In this document: positions 33,507-45,110 of the stretch, piece by piece
Numbering within the stretch: position 1 is the stretch's first letter
Layout: every line of letters begins with the position of its first letter
Assembly: GCA_009746045.1 (NCBI GenBank)
Contig: RPFO01000774.1
Coordinates: 122,001 to 186,000 of the forward strand
DNA length: 64,000 bases
Direction of reading: 5' to 3'
Source of the DNA: Mesostigma viride
Taxonomy: Eukaryota > Streptophyta > Mesostigmatophyceae > Mesostigmatales > Mesostigmataceae
Program-made: the position numbers and the translations under genes
Notes under the pieces: generated by a model
Told to the model about the DNA's origin: nothing
The model's input: the letters and a program-made list of their open reading frames with translations, nothing else
The model's database searches: none

Positions 33507-35652
33507 TGTCAGGGGTGAAGTTCACCCTGTGTGCCCAACTGCCTGCCGTTAATATATTTCATATAGGCCATCCATTGTAAACGGAGGTATTAGGGTTGCG
33601 TCCCTAATAATCGCACCCGCCTGCCGTATTTGTGGCCATAATTAATATCGGCAAAGTATTATGCAGTGTTGGGACAGTGAGCACGTGTCATGTTACGGCT
33701 CATGATTTGGTCACGGAGTGACTAAGATATTAGTGCCGAAGCTACGAGAACCGGCACATTATATCAAGACTTGTACGTTCAGGGTCCTACGACCTATAGC
33801 TAGCGTACTATTCAGTCGTACTACTCGACTAGAGAGTGTTAACGGAATCTGGCTTGCGTAACGCATTCTCAGCACATTTCAGATAAGCTACGCAATCTTT
33901 GTGCCAGCCTGTCGAGCACTCACACTTTGTGCACCTTTGTGCATAAGAGGAAGACGCAACCTACGTTGCACTTACCTAAGGTCTGAGCCATGAGGTATGG
34001 CTGACGCTTATGGTCCCCACCCGGGAGCCACATCATGGTTTTGGTGGACAAACGGTGGTAGTCCGGGATTTAATATGCAATGATAATAAAGCGTAATCTT
34101 TAATTGTCACTATCGTTTTCGACCTACAAGTCTCAATATTTCTGACACAAAACCATTACAGAAAAACCTTAGGGTTAAGATGAAGAACGTGACATGCTAC
34201 GAATTAGCGAGATACGCAAGTAACGTCATGGAATATTACCCGGAAGTTCGCGGCATTGTTGTTGGCAAGCCGCACACTCGGCCTGGAAGAGGCCAGTCGG
34301 CCGCGGCCTACAGAGCCGCTGGGCCATATATTTCCTGATTCCAGCAAAAGCACCAGATTTCGTGAGTGCAGCTGCGGCAGACATGCCGATTGAAGGCTGG
34401 CGCTACAGAAGATCCAAGTTCAATCCATGCCAGGAGCGAACGTGAGCCGAAAACGAGCTTTGTGGTTATCTTTTTTTGGGTGCGGTTGGAAGGCGCTGTT
34501 TCGCTCGAGTTTTAAGTGCTCGATCTTTATGCGAATTGAGCCGGCGGCATCGGGGATCCCGGAGCCGAGAAGCCAGCGCTGTCTATGGAAATGAAGAGGT
34601 CGGAATTTTTTGATTCCGATGCCCTTTTTGGTTATTGCTTATCCTTTTGAAAGCATGGGGGGGGGCGCATTGTGCCCCGCGTTGGCATGCTTGTGCATGT
34701 CTTAATTCTCCTTTATGTTCATGCCCAATGGGTACATTGGTTCATCGTGATCAAGCTTCCTGGGTAAGGGGAATGTGCTGGTTATTATACCTAGAAAGTC
34801 CTACCAACTACCCAACAAGGGGGGCATTTTGATACCATTGGATTTACCAGAGCGTGTACCGGCTTAAGTTGAACAAGGGGTGTGTGAGAGCCAGTTTATA
34901 CCTGGCTGCCCCACCCAGCTTTTTAGGCTCTTGCCTGAATTGAGCGGGGAGAAACTGTTGGCCCTATTGTACCTGCATAGTGTCTTCACTTTAGGCATTG
35001 TGCAAGGGGGGTGTCAGGGGTGAAGTTCACCCTGTGTGCCCAACTGCCTGCCGTTAATATATTTCATATAGGCCATCCATTGTAAACGGAGGTATTAGGG
35101 TTGCGTCCCTAATAATCGCACCCGCCTGCCGTATTTGTGGCCATAATTAATATCGGCAAAGTATTATGCAGTGTTGGGACAGTGAGCACGTGTCATGTTA
35201 CGGCTCATGATTTGGTCACGGAGTGACTAAGATATTAGTGCCGAAGCTACGAGAACCGGCACATTATATCAAGACTTGTACGTTCAGGGTCCTACGACCT
35301 ATAGCTAGCGTACTATTCAGTCGTACTACTCGACTAGAGAGTGTTAACGGAATCTGGCTTGCGTAACGCATTCTCAGCACATTTCAGATAAGCTACGCAA
35401 TCTTTGTGCCAGCCTGTCGAGCACTCACACTTTGTGCACCTTTGTGCATAAGAGGAAGACGCAACCTACGTTGCACTTACCTAAGGTCTGAGCCATGAGG
35501 TATGGCTGACGCTTATGGTCCCCACCCGGGAGCCACATCATGGTTTTGGTGGACAAACGGTGGTAGTCCGGGATTTAATATGCAATGATAATAAAGCGTA
35601 ATCTTTAATTGTCACTATCGTTTTCGACCTACAAGTCTCAATATTTCTGACA
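33507..35652. mobile_element. TRIM-like non-autonomous LTR retrotransposon
   Basis: Two 641-bp direct repeats (33,507-34,147 and 35,012-35,652) that I read as identical. Each begins TGTCAG and ends CTGACA. They enclose 864 bp. A purine run CAAGGGGGG abuts the 3' LTR as a polypurine tract would. Five-base duplications CACTC flank the whole (33,502-33,506 and 35,653-35,657), and joining the flanks recreates the PLE 3' UTR exactly. Gag, protease, RT and integrase are absent, so it must rely on another element. No canonical TGG-type primer-binding site follows the 5' LTR (the sequence is CAAAACCATTACAG). Identical LTRs imply recent insertion. Confidence 0.93.
34180..34338 (+). CDS. Small ORF inside TRIM-like element, 52 aa, unknown
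   Basis: ATG to TGA, 52 codons, basic and tyrosine-rich, 33 nt after the 5' LTR. It may be a gag remnant or fortuitous. No domain recognised. Confidence 0.25.
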   Translation: MKNVTCYELARYASNVMEYYPEVRGIVVGKPHTRPGRGQSAAAYRAAGPYIS

Positions 35653-36009
35653 CACTCCCGGCCAGTTAGGCTAGAAACACACGCCCTGATCAAGCATGCT
35701 GTTTCCGGCCCCACCGTCTAGGTCATCTAGTCGCTCCACACGTAAGCCAGCCATAATTTCAATGCACAAGGATACACATTTCCATCACCATTCATCTTCA
35801 TCATCCTGAACGACTCGAAAACGCGGAAAAGATAACGGCAGGCTCGAGCTACCATGGTCCGGATTCTCCCGATTTCTGGCCTGCGCTGGTTGTCTCTTTG
35901 ATTTAATGAAAAAATCATTATTGTTCGTGCTGTTTTGAACAGCGGTTGTTACTGGCACTGCATGCATGTGTCTGCTGCCAGCATATTGCATTATGGGTGT
36001 GTTTTTCAG

Positions 36010-36335
36010 CGCTGTGTTTTCTCACTTTTCTCACGTCCTGTTTTTCTCACTTTTCTCACTTTTCTCACGTTCTGATTTTCTCACTTTTCTCACGTTTCAC
36101 ACCTCCCGTTTTTCTCACTTATCTCACGTCCTGTTTTTTGAGATTTTTCTCACGTTTTTCCCCTTTTTTCACCTTTTTGGGGCAATCTCACCCGGGTGAG
36201 ATTGCCCTTTTCTCACCCATTCTCACCCATTTCTCACCCTATTTTCTCACTTTTCTCACCCATTCTCACCCATTTCTCACCCTTTTTCTCACCCATCTCA
36301 CCCTTTTTCTCACCTTTTCTCACCCATTCTCAAAG
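36010..36335. repeat. TTTTCTCAC-type minisatellite (opposite orientation to 29.4 kb)
   Basis: Irregular tandem array of TTTTCTCAC with spacers such as CACGTCCTG. It ends CCGAGTTCCTAGTG, the complement of the CACTAGGAACTC phrase that opens the 29.4-kb array. Confidence 0.85.
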
Positions 36336-36866
36336 CCGAGTTCCTAGTGCAGGGGAGGACGACGATGGATGATGGGGGTGGATGCGGCGGGGGGTGGAGG
36401 TGGGGGTGAAACGGAGGGGGGAAGGGAAGCGGTAGAAATATTTAGTGCTTTTCATCGCATTTATTTTGTCCTGCAGGCTTAGCTAGGATGCGAGCCTGCC
36501 GCCTGCTCTGGGTATTCGGGGATGCTTGCGCAACGCAGAGGCGTAGAAAATCTAGCATGCGTTGGGTGTTGCTTATCTTGCTGCTGAGAGCTGTCGTTCT
36601 AGCCCGAGATACCGGCACCACCATGTGTCTCAGTCGACTGTTAGGTCGATGCATGGTAGTGGAACGGGACTGTTTAGAGGCTGTCCCCGAAGCCTGTTAG
36701 CCGCGAGCCGACGAGGAAGGTTGTCTACCTACGGACACCACCGGAGGCAGCACCTTTCCTGCTAGACACCTCACGAGACTCCGTTCCGGGGGTGTTAATC
36801 TGAACACCTGTAAGCCGCTTCCCACCAAAGAATGCTGCGAAGGAGCCATCCTGAAGCAGACGCGGC
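36336..36866. other. Unassigned region
   Basis: A G-rich stretch (36,361-36,425), then GC-rich unique sequence. A 70-codon plus-strand frame with a hydrophobic Leu-rich stretch (36,488-36,700) is present, without other support. Confidence 0.4.
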
Positions 36867-37939
36867 TTAATGCGCTAACCCGGGGTCTCGTGCTGCTTGG
36901 TCTCCTAGACGATGGGGCTGTTCCACACCGCGCTCCTCGCCTTCAGTTGAGCCGGCGTACGTGTAGTCCTCGTCGAGGCTGATGAAGTCACCGCGTTGGA
37001 GCAGACGACGTGCTCCCAGCACGAGGCGTTTGTCATGCATGGAGGACATTGTGACGACGACCAGGCCCAGAGGGCCTGGCAGCCGAATGGCACGCTCAAT
37101 GGCAACACGGTTCTGGAGCTGCAGCCTCCCCAGAAACGCTGGGCCGCGCAGCTCCTCGGTAAGTGAGTGTGCTGTCTCATGGGCCCCGCCTTTCTGGAAG
37201 TTCTTGATTACCATATTGCGTTGGCGTTGCTGCACTAGCTGCATTCTGGGTGACCGCAGCGCGGTACGTAGCGGCAGACTTGGCCGCCTGTTGAACAATG
37301 GTGGTCACTTGCTTGCCGGTAACGTGGCAAACGTGGTTGTTTTGGCGGGGGCTGCCAGGGCTTTCTTCAGCTCCAGCAATTGTGCTGTCGCAGCTGCAGA
37401 CGCCTCCGTCAGGACCTTAATTTCGCCCTGCACGGTCGTAAAAGACTGTGCGAGGTCCTGCAGTTGCCCGGTAATATCGGACGCGGGGGCTGGCCCGGCG
37501 ATGGCTGTCGCCGGCCGGCAGCTCGACAAGCGCAGGGCAGCACGAAATAAGACAGGCAAGCCGACGTTGGTCCGCCTCCCAATCAGGCCACTCATCCGAA
37601 GGAGCTTCCATAATCTTGCCTGTGTAAGGGTGGCGATCGATAGGGGCGTTGTTGGCGTCGCGGAGCTTCAGCACTGACGTTGGTTACGGCGGCGTCGTTG
37701 TAGTCGAGGAAGGTAGCGAGGTTGGCCAGGCTCAAACGCTGGTCGCGAATGTAGAATGATGAGGGAATGGCTTCCGGCAAGGAGGTTTCAGTATCTATCG
37801 GAGTTGCTTCCGAAGTCTTGGGCCGCTTTTGAGCGGCGTTCTCGGCGGCGACATGGCTGTCGTTGGCGATTTTGTTTGCAGCAAGCTGGGCATCAGTAGA
37901 CTCGGCGACAGAAGCTGAAGGCGATGCGGGGGCCTCCAT
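36867..37939 (-). pseudogene. LINE ORF1-like protein, frameshifted
   Basis: In coding order: 37,939-37,592 Ala/Ser-rich N-terminus (MEAPASPSASVAES); 37,595-37,305 with a coiled-coil-like TTVQGEIKVLTEASAAATAQ; an Ala/Gln helix TTIVQQAAKSAATYRAAVTQ in a third frame around 37,300-37,240; then 37,215-36,867 with NMVIKNFQKGG, ERAIRLPGPLGLVVVTM and DEDYT, an RRM-like core of the L1-ORF1p kind. It would bind and package element RNA. Frame changes near 37,595, 37,320 and 37,215 break it. It is distinct from the 1-kb ORF1 and no RT lies beside it. Confidence 0.6.
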
Positions 37940-38513
37940 ATCTACGTTTAATCACTCCTAGACGATGGCAGGCCGGGGGCGCAGGCGCACGGCTCACGTG
38001 CGTGGTGCCGCCATAACGTGCAGAAAAATAGCGATATCTGCTGGGCAGGCCGCTGGCGATAACTTTCGAAATCCTGGGCGATGGCTGCCAAAAATTAGAT
38101 CAGCGTGTTCGTCATCAAAAAGCGAGTCTGTTGCAATTTACCCGACCAAATTTCATGCCCGGAGTCAAAAGTTATGAGCATTCGCGGCATCCATAGCTCG
38201 GCACACCATCTCGTTGTTGACCATTTTGCATTATTCATGCTCTTTCTTGACCCTGGCCTGGCCCCTTTCTAAAACACCCTTCTTAGATGCTTCCCTCAGT
38301 CAGTTGACCTGCCACAGGGTGATGGTGAAAAGTTTTAGAGGCTGTATGGGTTTGAATACCTCCATATATGTTTGTTATACATTTCCCACACACATATTGC
38401 ATGAGTGTGAGGCAGTTGGCTGGTCTCTGTGGCATCATCAAGCATGTAACCGGTGAGTAGAAGCTTCCCATTGTCGGCATGTGCCACCAGGTGTGCTGGC
38501 CATCACCTGGCAA
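37940..38513. other. Unassigned region left of hAT-like element 1
   Basis: No gene recognised. Confidence 0.4.
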
Positions 38514-38739
38514 GCTATAGCCAGTGTACAATTATGCGCCGTATTATACGGTATAATACTTCATGCGCTGGATTTAGCGCATAATTTTTTATACTTATGC
38601 GTTTGAGCGTATTACGACGCATAATGACGCATAATCACGTATAATGCCGTATTTTCCGCGGTTTTTTTACGTTTTGCGCGGCTAGGATGCCAGAACGACA
38701 GGGCAACGATTTGAAGCCACAGATTTCGTATCTCTACAT

Positions 38740-39458
38740 TCTGACAAGTACACAGGGACTAATTATTGACCAAAGTACAGGGGGTACCCTTTTCAATGGG
38801 ACGAAAACGTGAATGTAAAATATTGACATCCGTGCAGATTTGCCGCCATGGCGGTGCAGAAAACTGACTGGCGCAGGAGCGTCGATGCATGGATTCGTTA
38901 ATTCCAAAATTTGTAGGCACACTTTATACGTCATAAGGATGCTATATATAGACCTTGTTGCGCAACCTCTAAGGAGGCGCGCAATCATCTCGGGCTGGTT
39001 TTTATTGCGTCAACACGCGTTCACTACCACGGGGATGCTGATGAAGCTAGCACTTGGTATTTGCCGTTTTATCATTGAATATTTCGCAACGATTAACTTT
39101 CTTATGATGTATATCGCATAGCTCATCAGCGCTGTGGGCCAGGGAAGCCTCGGGGCATCGTTTCTGTCATGAGCTTGCTACCTGTCAGACAGCCTTTTTT
39201 GCGGTAGTTGGACCTGGCGCAGTTTGCAGTCCCTGCCGCTGCCGTGAAGGAGGTAAAGTGGTTTTATCGTTCGGTAAGTAATCCCGGACTTATTATTAAG
39301 GTTTCGTGGTGTTAAAGCTCCCTCCTTACTACTTTTATGTAATGGTTTGTCGTGGTGCCGGAGCCCTGTGTACAACCATTTCGCCCAGTTTATCATCCGT
39401 GTGCTCATGGTTAGCTGCGTCTTCATCCTATATACTAGAGTAACGATCGATGTAATTT
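38740..39458. other. Interior of hAT-like element 1, no gene
   Basis: Short frames only. No similarity noticed to the interior of element 2. Confidence 0.4.
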
Positions 39459-40922
39459 CTGATCAGGCACTCCGCAAAGGTGAAAACCTTTGCGTTCAGT
39501 GCCGGGCCGCGGAAAACGCGGAAAACGCGATCTGCAAATGAATCCGACCGGAATCGAATTGGGGACCTCTCGCATCAATTTTGCTGACTATAGGACGGAC
39601 GTCTCCGGTTACCATGGCATCGCCAACTTACACCTACAGGCATCCGCAAAAGTTCTCCTGTCCGGGGAGTGATGCAAGCCTTTCGGATTTGGTACTAGAT
39701 AAATCACTCGAGATCTGTGTGTAGGAGTACTACACACGTGTCTGCACGCGAGACTTGTTCAGTCTCGCACCGTGAGACGGGCTGAACACGGCTGAAACCT
39801 TCTTGAGAAGGGGGCGTAGCCGGTACTATCGAAATCAGCCAAGCGTATATTCTGATCAGGCACTCCGCAAAGGTGAAAACCTTTGCGTTCAGTGCCGGGC
39901 CGCGGAAAACGCGGAAAACGCGATCTGCAAATGAATCCGACCGGAATCGAATTGGGGACCTCTCGCATCAATTTTGCTGACTATAGGACGGACGTCTCCG
40001 GTTACCATGGCATCGCCAACTTACACCTACAGGCATCCGCAAAAGTTCTCCTGTCCGGGGAGTGATGCAAGCCTTTCGGATTTGGTACTAGATAAATCAC
40101 TCGAGATCTGTGTGTAGGAGTACTACACACGTGTCTGCACGCGAGACTTGTTCAGTCTCGCACCGTGAGACGGGCTGAACACGGCTGAAACCTTCTTGAG
40201 AAGGGGGCGTAGCCGGTACTATCGAAATCAGCCAAGCGTATATTCTGATCAGGCACTCCGCAAAGGTGAAAACCTTTGCGTTCAGTGCCGGGCCGCGGAA
40301 AACGCGGAAAACGCGATCTGCAAATGAATCCGACCGGAATCGAATTGGGGACCTCTCGCATCCATTTTGCTGACTATAGGACGGACGTCTCCGGTTACCA
40401 TGGCATCGCCAACTTACACCTACAGGCATCCGCAAAAGTTCTCCTGTCCGGGGAGTGATGCAAGCCTTTCGGATTTGGTACTAGATAAATCACTCGAGAT
40501 CTGTGTGTAGGAGTACTACACACGTGTCTGCACGCGAGACTTGTTCAGTCTCGCACCGTGAGACGGGCTGAACACGGCTGAAACCTTCTTGAGAAGGGGG
40601 CGTAGCCGGTACTATCGAAATCAGCCAAGCGTATATTCTGATCAGGCACTCTGCAAAGGTGAAAACCTTTGCGTTCAGTGCCGGGCCGCGGAAAACGCGG
40701 AAAACGCGATCTGCAAATGAATCCGACCGGAATCGAATTGGGGACCTCTCGCATCAATTTTGCTGACCATAGGACGGACGTCTCCGGTTACCATGGCATC
40801 GCCAACTTACACCTACAGGCATCCGCAAAAGTTCTCCTGTCCGGGGAGTGATGCAAGCCTTTCGGATTTGGTACTAGATAAATCACTCGAGATCTGTGTG
40901 TAGGAGTACTACACACGTGTCT
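39459..40922. repeat. 393-bp tandem array, 3.7 units, near-identical
   Basis: Units begin at 39,461, 39,854, 40,247 and 40,640; the last is cut at 40,922. Only about four single-base differences were seen between units. Each full unit contains several perfect hairpins: CGCAAAGGT-GAAA-ACCTTTGCG, GTGTGTAG-GAGTA-CTACACAC, GCGAGACT-TGTTC-AGTCTCGC and CCTTC-TTGA-GAAGG. A 60-codon frame recurs in each unit but has no supporting feature. On the minus strand, 39,598-39,538 resembles a degenerate tRNA-like segment (TATAGTCAG, then AATTCGATTCC). Confidence 0.95.
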
Positions 40923-42150
40923 GTGTATGTACTCCACACGTGTGATGTAATGCTTAAATATGTTGTGCATGGTATTGTGATGGGTTTTCTTGCCTACATT
41001 CTTTGGAAAGATGGTATCTTAGCCAGGTTTTGGTTAGCTTTTTGGTTTTGTTAGTAGAGGACACCCCATATAGCCAGTTAGCAGCTAGTATGATAAAGCC
41101 CAGCATGCATACAGGGAGCACTAGCTAGCATTGTCATTGAGCTAGGCTTACTTGCACTTGTTTATTACAGCATCAGCACAAGAAAAAAGTGAGCATCGTG
41201 TTTGGCTTGTGTGGTTTCAAGGGTGTGCCCTTACCATGCTATGATACGTACAAATGTGACTGTGCATAGGCGTGGTTACCTATCTTTATATGCTATGATG
41301 GATGTTCTGCAGCCTGGACAGGATGTAATTAGCATGTTTGATCATCCATGATGTTTTTTGTCGCTAGGGGATAAGAATTTAGCTTTGTAATGCTAGCAAA
41401 CGTCACCAGCCAAACTGTCCGCTATTTATAGCGGGCAGTTATTTTTAGTGCCGCAGCTGGGTCCCTGGGACAACCCATGATTTCAGTGTTCAGGAGCCCT
41501 TACTAGCTTCTTTTCTCACTGCCTTGTCGAATCCAGGACCAGCAAATAAGATTTGACATCCAATATTGCATTATATGTGTGTAACTTTTTGCACCCTGGG
41601 CACCCCCTGCCAGGGGGTGCTATATTTAGCACCCATAGGACATTGCAATATGACCAACGACGTGACCCCCAAGGAGGTCCATATATGTGTGTGTTTTACA
41701 TGGCTCTGTATAGAGGTTTATAGCTGGGCGTTTGCTTTGGTTTGAGTGATTTCACTCTGCTGTAAGTAATTATATTTTTAATATATGTGTGTGCTTTGGT
41801 CCCAATATGGATGGTAAAATTGTTATTAGGTTGGTTTGTGGGCATTATGATGCCAAGTTGTTAACTGACTGATATTTATAACAGTGAGTTGGATACCATT
41901 TAAGGGTTAACATGTTGGCCCCATGCTGGCCCACTGCACGGTCCCCTAGTTATTGCTGGCCTTTTTTAACATGTTGGCCCCATGCTGGCCCACTGCACGG
42001 TCCCGACAAATTTCAGTTATTAAGTGAGACAACTATTCCTGGAAATATACACAATTGTGAATGAATATGTACAGTACTATGCACACTTGCAGATCTATGC
42101 ATGCACACATTATGCACACCACATGCACTATCTTAGTTGGGGACTTCAGT
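40923..42150. other. Interior of hAT-like element 1 with short repeats
   Basis: No gene. Contains a 57-bp direct repeat (AACATGTTGGCCCCATGCTG at about 41,909 and 41,968) and the RL-B stub at 41,697-41,785. Confidence 0.5.
41697..41785 (+). mobile_element. RL-B LINE 3' UTR stub with TSD
   Basis: Only the last ~90 bp of the RL-B 3' UTR (ACATGGCTCTGTATAGAGG to TTTTTA). It is flanked by ATATATGTGTGTG on both sides, showing precise insertion at an ATATAT site. Confidence 0.85.
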
Positions 42151-42154
42151 GCCG

Positions 42155-42181
42155 TCCGTGGTCCCCCAACGGGGACACGAG
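42155..42181 (+). other. 3'-terminal hairpin, CAAC loop, AP-type stub
   Basis: GTCCCC - CAAC - GGGGAC with a short bulged outer stem ending ACGAG, followed by an ATTAATTAAT tail. The same module lies in the corresponding part of element 2 (54,515-54,542, minus strand). Confidence 0.7.
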
Positions 42182-42357
42182 ATTAATTAATATTATTTAA
42201 TTAATTCAGTTAATTAATTAATTAATGCACACCACGAGTCACACACCTGTAGTCACATGCAGCTCAGTATATTCACATAGCATCGCACCATGCAAACATA
42301 CTACATGCATTAATTGTATACTACTGTAGTATTTGCGTGCATGCACAGCCACATATA

Positions 42358-43485
42358 TATACCAGCAGGCCTGTTCTCCCGTCCGTGCCGCTCAGGCGGT
42401 ACAGCGCCACCTCCCTCGCGGCACTCCCTCCGTCGCCTCCGTTCAATCTCCCGCCGCATTCCCTGCTCGCGTCATCGATAAACACCAGAAAACCTACGCG
42501 GGTATTCTGCACACGGCTGATTGGATTGCTCTTTTCGCGGACCTCAACGCCCAGGGACGTGCGTGGCTGTTCTCGCTTTCCTTGCGGAGTGTGGGCTCGG
42601 CGTACCTTCGTGCTCTTCCCATGGCCCCCCCATTCGCCTTGGCTCCCAGCCACTACTCGGTGGCGCTCCGGCACCAGCTATTTGCCCCGCAGCCTCTTGT
42701 TCCGGCCGGGCGGCCTTGTGGTAGCTGTGGGCAGCCGCTGGATCCCACGGGGACTCACTACCTTGCCTGCATGGGGGGCCAACAGAATCAGAATTGGTAT
42801 TTGTATTTGCACACTGTCCTCCTGACGGTGGTGCTCGCCATGATCCGGTCGGTTTTCCCCCACGCGAACATCCGGTCCGAGGATGCGGATGGCGCTGCCT
42901 TCTATTCCCCCAACCACCGGCCTGACATCGTGGTGCTGGACTTTGAGGGGGTGGCCGGCATCTGCTTATTGACGTTTCGGTGGCGCGGCCCTTGGCTCTT
43001 AGCCACGTGGCTGGGGCCTCCCTCACGGCAGGTTACACGGCGGACCGGGCGGAGCGGGCCAAGCTCCTGGCCTACGGCGACGTCGGGCACCATCGTGTGG
43101 TGCCCTTTGTCCTGGAGGAGTTTGGGGCCATGGGGCCCCTGACCTCCGCCTTCTTCAAGGAGTGTTGCCGGCTCCGGGAGGACCGGCTGGACCTGGAGGG
43201 CCAGCGGGCCCCATGGTCGGCGCGGACCTGGACGTCATATTGGCGTCAGCGCTTGTCGGTGGCGCTGACTCGGGCCATGGCTGACATCATGCTCCGCCGT
43301 ACGCGGGCTGATTTTGCGGTGCAGCAGGGCTATTAGGTTCCTCCCGTTAGGCGTTTCCATTGGTCTTATCGTAGTATAGAGCTTTGACATGGCTCTGTAT
43401 ATAGGTTCATAGCTGGGCGTTTGCTTTGGTTTGAGTGATTTCACTCTGCTGTAAGTAATTATATTTTTAATATATATATATTAAA
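42358..43485 (+). pseudogene. RL-B LINE, 5'-truncated, inside hAT-like element 1
   Basis: Begins at the QQACSPVRAAQAVQRHLPRG region and includes the CCHC knuckle (CGSCGQPLDPTGTHYLAC), HRPDIVVLDFEG and the C-terminal MADIMLRRTRADF-stop, then the 3' UTR to a (TA)n run. One G is missing from the G run near 42,945, shifting the frame between the two RLE acidic residues. Confidence 0.88.
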
Positions 43486-43904
43486 ATATATAATTACTTG
43501 CATCAAAGTGAAGGCACCCAAGTAAACATTTATCAAAGAGACAACCCCAAGTAAACATTTATAACCAATATAAAGCCACATATATACACACATACACACA
43601 ATTATGCATGCGCACGTTTACATTCTCAGTATTACATGCAATACATCGATCGTGTCCGTCCACAATTAATGTCCACCGTATAGAGTATAGCCGAGGGTAG
43701 GGCAACCTTGGATTATGTCCAAAACAGTGTTAAAAACATGTGGATTGATGGTGGGTGTCTTAAAATGTGTAAAATCAGAGTATTCTGAGTGTGTCCGTAC
43801 GATAACGTATAATATCGTATTATACCGTATTATACCGTATTATACATTATACTCCACCGTGACCGCATAACGCGTATAACGTACGATTTTACACTGGCTA
43901 TAGC

Positions 43905-44239
43905 AGCTTAGGCCTAGTCTATCCTTGCTAGGGCAAGCTGAAATAGGCTTAAAATCACTAGTTTGTTGGTGGCTGCCTCCTAGAATGCATGCCTTGCGTA
44001 GGGTATCCGTACCACGTTACCTACGTGCATGGACAAGGTGGCACCTGCACATAGGTGCCATGTAAGGGCAGTGTGATGATGCAGTTATGTTTCCCCATCA
44101 TTGTGAAAGGGAAATGTATTGTGTGGCATGGTTGGGGGCCATATTAGTAGGTATTAGTAGGTAGTATGCCCACTCCTAACCCCTTGGTTGCTTTTTACCA
44201 ACGGTACCCCTATGGGCTGTACTGGGTGTGACTGCTGGT
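43905..44239. other. Unassigned spacer between the two hAT-like elements
   Basis: No gene seen. Ends in a (TTAAT)n run that serves as the tail of the ORF1-only copy. Confidence 0.4.
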
Positions 44240-44912
44240 ATTAATTAATTAATTAATTATCAACATCACTCCGTTGGGAGTAGACGTAGCACATAGCCCT
44301 GAGAAGGGGCATATGGCCTTTAATACATTCTAGGCTACTTCATGCAAGGGTGGGAATGTAAGCTACCCCTGCTCTAGGTGCACCAGGGCACCTGCACCCT
44401 CATGGTCTATCACGCTATGCCCGGGTAAGGGGGGAGCATGCCTGTGAGGGAGGAAGATCATCATGGCTATACAAGAGCTAGGACATGGCTTCTCGACAGA
44501 GAGCATCTCTCTGCATGGCATAGCATGGCTAAATTCTTAATGCAACATCCATGGGGGTCCCATTATAGACAAAGCATGGCTAAATGTTGAAGGCATCATC
44601 CATGGGGGCCACTAGGGGCGCACATGCGCGTGGGCCACATGCTAGGCTAAGCCTTACTAATCTACACTACTGGTATATATATTCCTAGTCTGAGGTGGCA
44701 GGAGGGGGCTGCCAGGGCTTGTGGTCAACGTGGATGACCGCCCCCCTCCAGTATACCGGCTTCCCCCTTGCGCTCTGCCGGAGCTGAAGGTAGGTCGGCC
44801 ATAGCTCGCGTCGCCGCTGTTGCTGGGCCAGGGTCAAGTCGTCGTCCAGCGTGAAGCGAGTCTCCGAGAGCTTCTTGCGGCATTTAAGGAACGCCACTGC
44901 TGGTATACCCAC
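44240..44912 (-). mobile_element. ORF1-only LINE-like element, 5'-truncated second copy
   Basis: 44,912-44,685 encodes the ORF1 C-terminus (FTLDDDLTLAQQQRRRELWP, then VYWRGAVIHVDHKPW) with the same domain end as 1.1-1.3 kb. The 3' UTR is co-linear with 1302-1699, and the hairpin and TTAAT tail follow. No RT is present. Confidence 0.8.
44263..44287 (-). other. 3'-terminal bulged hairpin, CAAC loop
   Basis: ACGTC / bulged T / ACTCC - CAAC - GGAGT / GATGT on the minus strand, with one G-U pair in the outer stem. Confidence 0.75.
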
Positions 44913-45110
44913 CCAAATGATGACCCCAATGGCTCGAACTGTTCAGCAACTAATTGTTTATCATCCCTGAAGTGGTAGGTGCCTAGCTCTTACAACATAA
45001 TTCAAAATGCACATTCTACCAAAAATGAAAACGCTCGTCTTGACCCCCCTGACTTTGACGGCAGTTATACATGGCCTACCCTGCATATATGTAAGGTTGT
45101 GTGGCGCCCG

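Larger units (their letters stand above)
32270..35903 (+). mobile_element. PLE copy 2, 5'-truncated, split by an LTR element
   Basis: Matches PLE copy 1 from RT motif A (TTTGCACGATTTGAAAGC) to the CTTTGAT end. It is flanked by ATTTAATGA (about 32,262-32,271 and 35,901-35,910). The 3' UTR is interrupted at 33,506/35,653 by the TRIM-like element. Confidence 0.9.
38522..43896. mobile_element. hAT-like TIR element 1 (5.4 kb, non-autonomous)
   Basis: Starts CAGTGTACAATTATGCGCC and ends GTACGATTTTACACTG. Flanked by an exact 8-bp duplication GCTATAGC (38,514-38,521 and 43,897-43,904). CAGxG termini with 8-bp TSDs are the hallmark of hAT-superfamily transposons. Subterminal regions are rich in TATAATACGG/CCGTATTATA words. 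Its left ~220 bp is the reverse complement of the right end of element 2 (55,485-55,715), and its right ~400 bp that of the left end of element 2. No transposase frame is present. Inside are a 393-bp tandem array, RL-B pieces and an AP-type 3' stub. Confidence 0.85.

Noticed and set aside
33507-35652. Assembly duplication rather than an LTR element
   Set aside because: TG..CA ends with inverted TGTCAG/CTGACA, an adjacent purine tract and an exact 5-bp TSD that restores the PLE sequence are all expected of an LTR insertion.
39538-39598. tRNA gene on the minus strand of each 393-bp unit
   Set aside because: The acceptor-like ends partly pair and a TTCGATT loop is present, but the T stem does not pair and no anticodon arm is visible.
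39459-40922. CRISPR array or repeated small genes
   Set aside because: Units are 393 bp and identical throughout with no spacers. The repeated 60-codon frames have no supporting feature.
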